From Oscillospiraceae bacterium (lineage in GTDB: Bacteria > Bacillota > Clostridia > Oscillospirales > Ruminococcaceae): a stretch of 64,000 nt of DNA. Made by a program: the position numbers and the translations under genes. The stretch spans positions 1,240,001 through 1,304,000 of the forward strand of contig CP107210.1 of NCBI GenBank assembly GCA_025757985.1, in the 5' to 3' direction. Below the pieces are notes generated by a model. That model had not been told where the DNA came from. It did not search any database and saw only the letters and a list, made by a program, of their open reading frames with translations. Position 1 is the first letter of the stretch. Every line of letters starts with the position of its first letter. Below are positions 62,913 through 64,000 of this stretch, one piece after another.

Positions 62913-63911
62913 TTACTCCCGTTTCAGGCTGCGGCCCATCAGGGACATCAGGGCGCTGCGGGCCTTAAGCTTGCCATCAAGGATGGCCTCCACAGCCTGC
63001 ACGATGGGCATTTCGACTTTGTACTTTTTGGCAAGGTGGCAGGCGGCGGGCAGCGCGTTGATGCCCTCGACCACCTGCCCGACCTCGGTCTTGGCCTGCT
63101 CCACGGATTTGCCGCGGCCGATGAGCATACCGGCATGCAGGTTGCGGCTGTGCATGCTGGTGCAGGTGACGATCAGATCGCCCATGCCGGACAGGCCCGC
63201 AAAGGTCTCGGGCTTGCAGCCCATGGCGGCCCCGAGGCGGGCCAGTTCGGCGTTGCCGCGGGTGATAAGGGCGGCCTTGGCGTTGTCACCGTAGCCAAGG
63301 CCGAGGGCAATACCCACGGCCAGTGCGATGACATTCTTGATCGCGCCGCCCAGCTCGGTACCGCGGCGGTCATCGTTGGTATAGACGCGGAAGGTCGGCG
63401 TGTTGAAGATTTTCTGGACGGTCTTGGCGGCCTCCTCCTCTGCGCAGGCGGCCACGATGGCGGTGGGCATATCGCGGGCAACCTCCTCGGCATGGGTGGG
63501 GCCGGACAGCGCCACGACCCGCGCCTTGCGGCCGGCCTTGGCAAGCTCATCCTCAATGATCTCGCTCATCGTCATCAGGGTCTTGTCCTCAACGCCCTTG
63601 GCCACATCCACGATCAGCTGGCCATCGGGGATGTGCGGCGCAGCCTTTTTGGCGGTGGCGCGCACAAAGGGGGACGGCACGGCAAACAGCAGAACATCGC
63701 GGCCGGCGCAGGCCTCGGCAATGTCGGCGGTATAGTGCATTGCGGCAGGCAGCTCCATGCCGGGCAGGTTGGGGTGGCGGTGGGTGGTACTGAGGGCTTT
63801 CAGCTCGGCGGGGATGGCGCTCCATACCGTGACATCCTTGCCATGGACGGCCAGCAGACGCGCGAGCGCGATGCCCCAGGTGCCTGCACCGAATACTGCG
63901 ATTTTTGTCAT
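62913..63911 (-). CDS. gpsA: Glycerol-3-phosphate dehydrogenase [NAD(P)+]
   Basis: Makes sn-glycerol 3-phosphate for phospholipid synthesis. 332 residues. Rossmann motif KIAVFGAGTWGIALARLLAV, VDVAKGVEDKTLMTMSEIIE, ALSGPTHAEEVARDMPTAIV, the catalytic Lys region LGGAIKNVIALAVGIALGLG and GLSGMGDLIVTCTSMHSRNL. ATG at 63911 follows AAGGAG. First gene of a pair with the HAD phosphatase. Confidence 0.97.
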   Translation of the reverse strand: MTKIAVFGAGTWGIALARLLAVHGKDVTVWSAIPAELKALSTTHRHPNLPGMELPAAMHYTADIAEACAGRDVLLFAVPSPFVRATAKKAAPHIPDGQLIVDVAKGVEDKTLMTMSEIIEDELAKAGRKARVVALSGPTHAEEVARDMPTAIVAACAEEEAAKTVQKIFNTPTFRVYTNDDRRGTELGGAIKNVIALAVGIALGLGYGDNAKAALITRGNAELARLGAAMGCKPETFAGLSGMGDLIVTCTSMHSRNLHAGMLIGRGKSVEQAKTEVGQVVEGINALPAACHLAKKYKVEMPIVQAVEAILDGKLKARSALMSLMGRSLKRE

Positions 63912-63953
63912 GGGAATAGTTCTCCTTGTTTGATGAAGTTGGCCGTGCCGCCT

Positions 63954-63978
63954 GATAGGAGCCGGACATGTCCGGGCC
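63954..63978. repeat. Degenerate REP unit at the right edge
   Basis: GATAGGAGCCGGACATGTCC followed by GGGCC, a REP with a changed first base (GATA for GTAG) and a CATG-centred palindrome. Its partner, if any, is beyond the window. Confidence 0.6.
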
Positions 63979-64000
63979 TCAGCGTGAAAGGCAGAAGTAT

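Overview
The window looks like a high-GC gut Firmicute of the Oscillospiraceae/Ruminococcaceae, probably close to Gemmiger/Subdoligranulum. This is inferred from the T-box-controlled thrS, the complete acetyl-CoA-to-butyrate pathway ending in ptb-buk, Clostridia-type families (CD1247-domain protein, DUF2142/DUF2304 surface-polysaccharide genes, PPi-type phosphofructokinase) and codon use. No rRNA or tRNA gene was seen.

Layout. 1-5 kb: rsuA end, a zinc-ribbon membrane protein, an MFS transporter, a divergent AraC regulator and thrS. All five carry apparent one-base indels (about ten in total), while nothing after about 5.05 kb does; because thrS is essential, sequence error is the likeliest cause. 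6-9 kb: thrS promoter and T-box leader, then a polar amino-acid ABC transporter. 9.4-20.4 kb: a surface-polysaccharide locus with Wzm/Wzt export (Wzt carries a C-terminal carbohydrate-binding domain), a GT52/polysialyltransferase-like enzyme, a KdsB-like cytidylyltransferase, a DRE-TIM aldolase fused to a second domain, a KdsC-like phosphatase, a DUF2142 membrane protein, GT4, GT2 and DUF2304. 20.5-27.3 kb: housekeeping genes (efp, yqeG, rpsU, PPi-phosphofructokinase, HU). 27.6-37 kb: a leftward pyrC-F-K-D-E-carA-carB operon behind a promoter, a short leader peptide and a terminator arranged like the enterobacterial pyrBI attenuator. 37-39 kb: SGNH hydrolase and cysE. 39-45.8 kb: a second polysaccharide export cluster (rfbC, ABC permease, ABC ATPase, two paralogous double-domain GT2 proteins), into which a REP-associated transposase (RAYT) lies inserted. 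46-47 kb: 5-formyl-THF cyclo-ligase and a lipoprotein. 47.2-56.4 kb: the butyrate region, with coaD-thl-crt-hbd-bcd-etfB-etfA leftward and ptb-buk rightward from one intergenic region. 56.7-64 kb: an XRE-VanZ fusion, a YitT protein, a lipoprotein, ung, an XRE membrane protein, a HAD phosphatase and gpsA.

Two repeat systems run through the window. One is a REP/REPIN family (GTAG followed by a palindrome, paired head to head, five copies exactly 86 bp) with the RAYT as its likely mobiliser; the RAYT coding sequence itself contains two in-frame inverted REP copies. The other is a family of about 150-bp elements bounded by inverted CTTCCCCC/GGGGGAAG-type arms, one of which interrupts the pyr operon.

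Most interesting for follow-up: the putative CMP-ulosonate/GT52/Wzt-cap system in a Firmicute, the pyrBI-like leader, the REPIN-RAYT pair, and the contiguous butyrate pathway headed by coaD.
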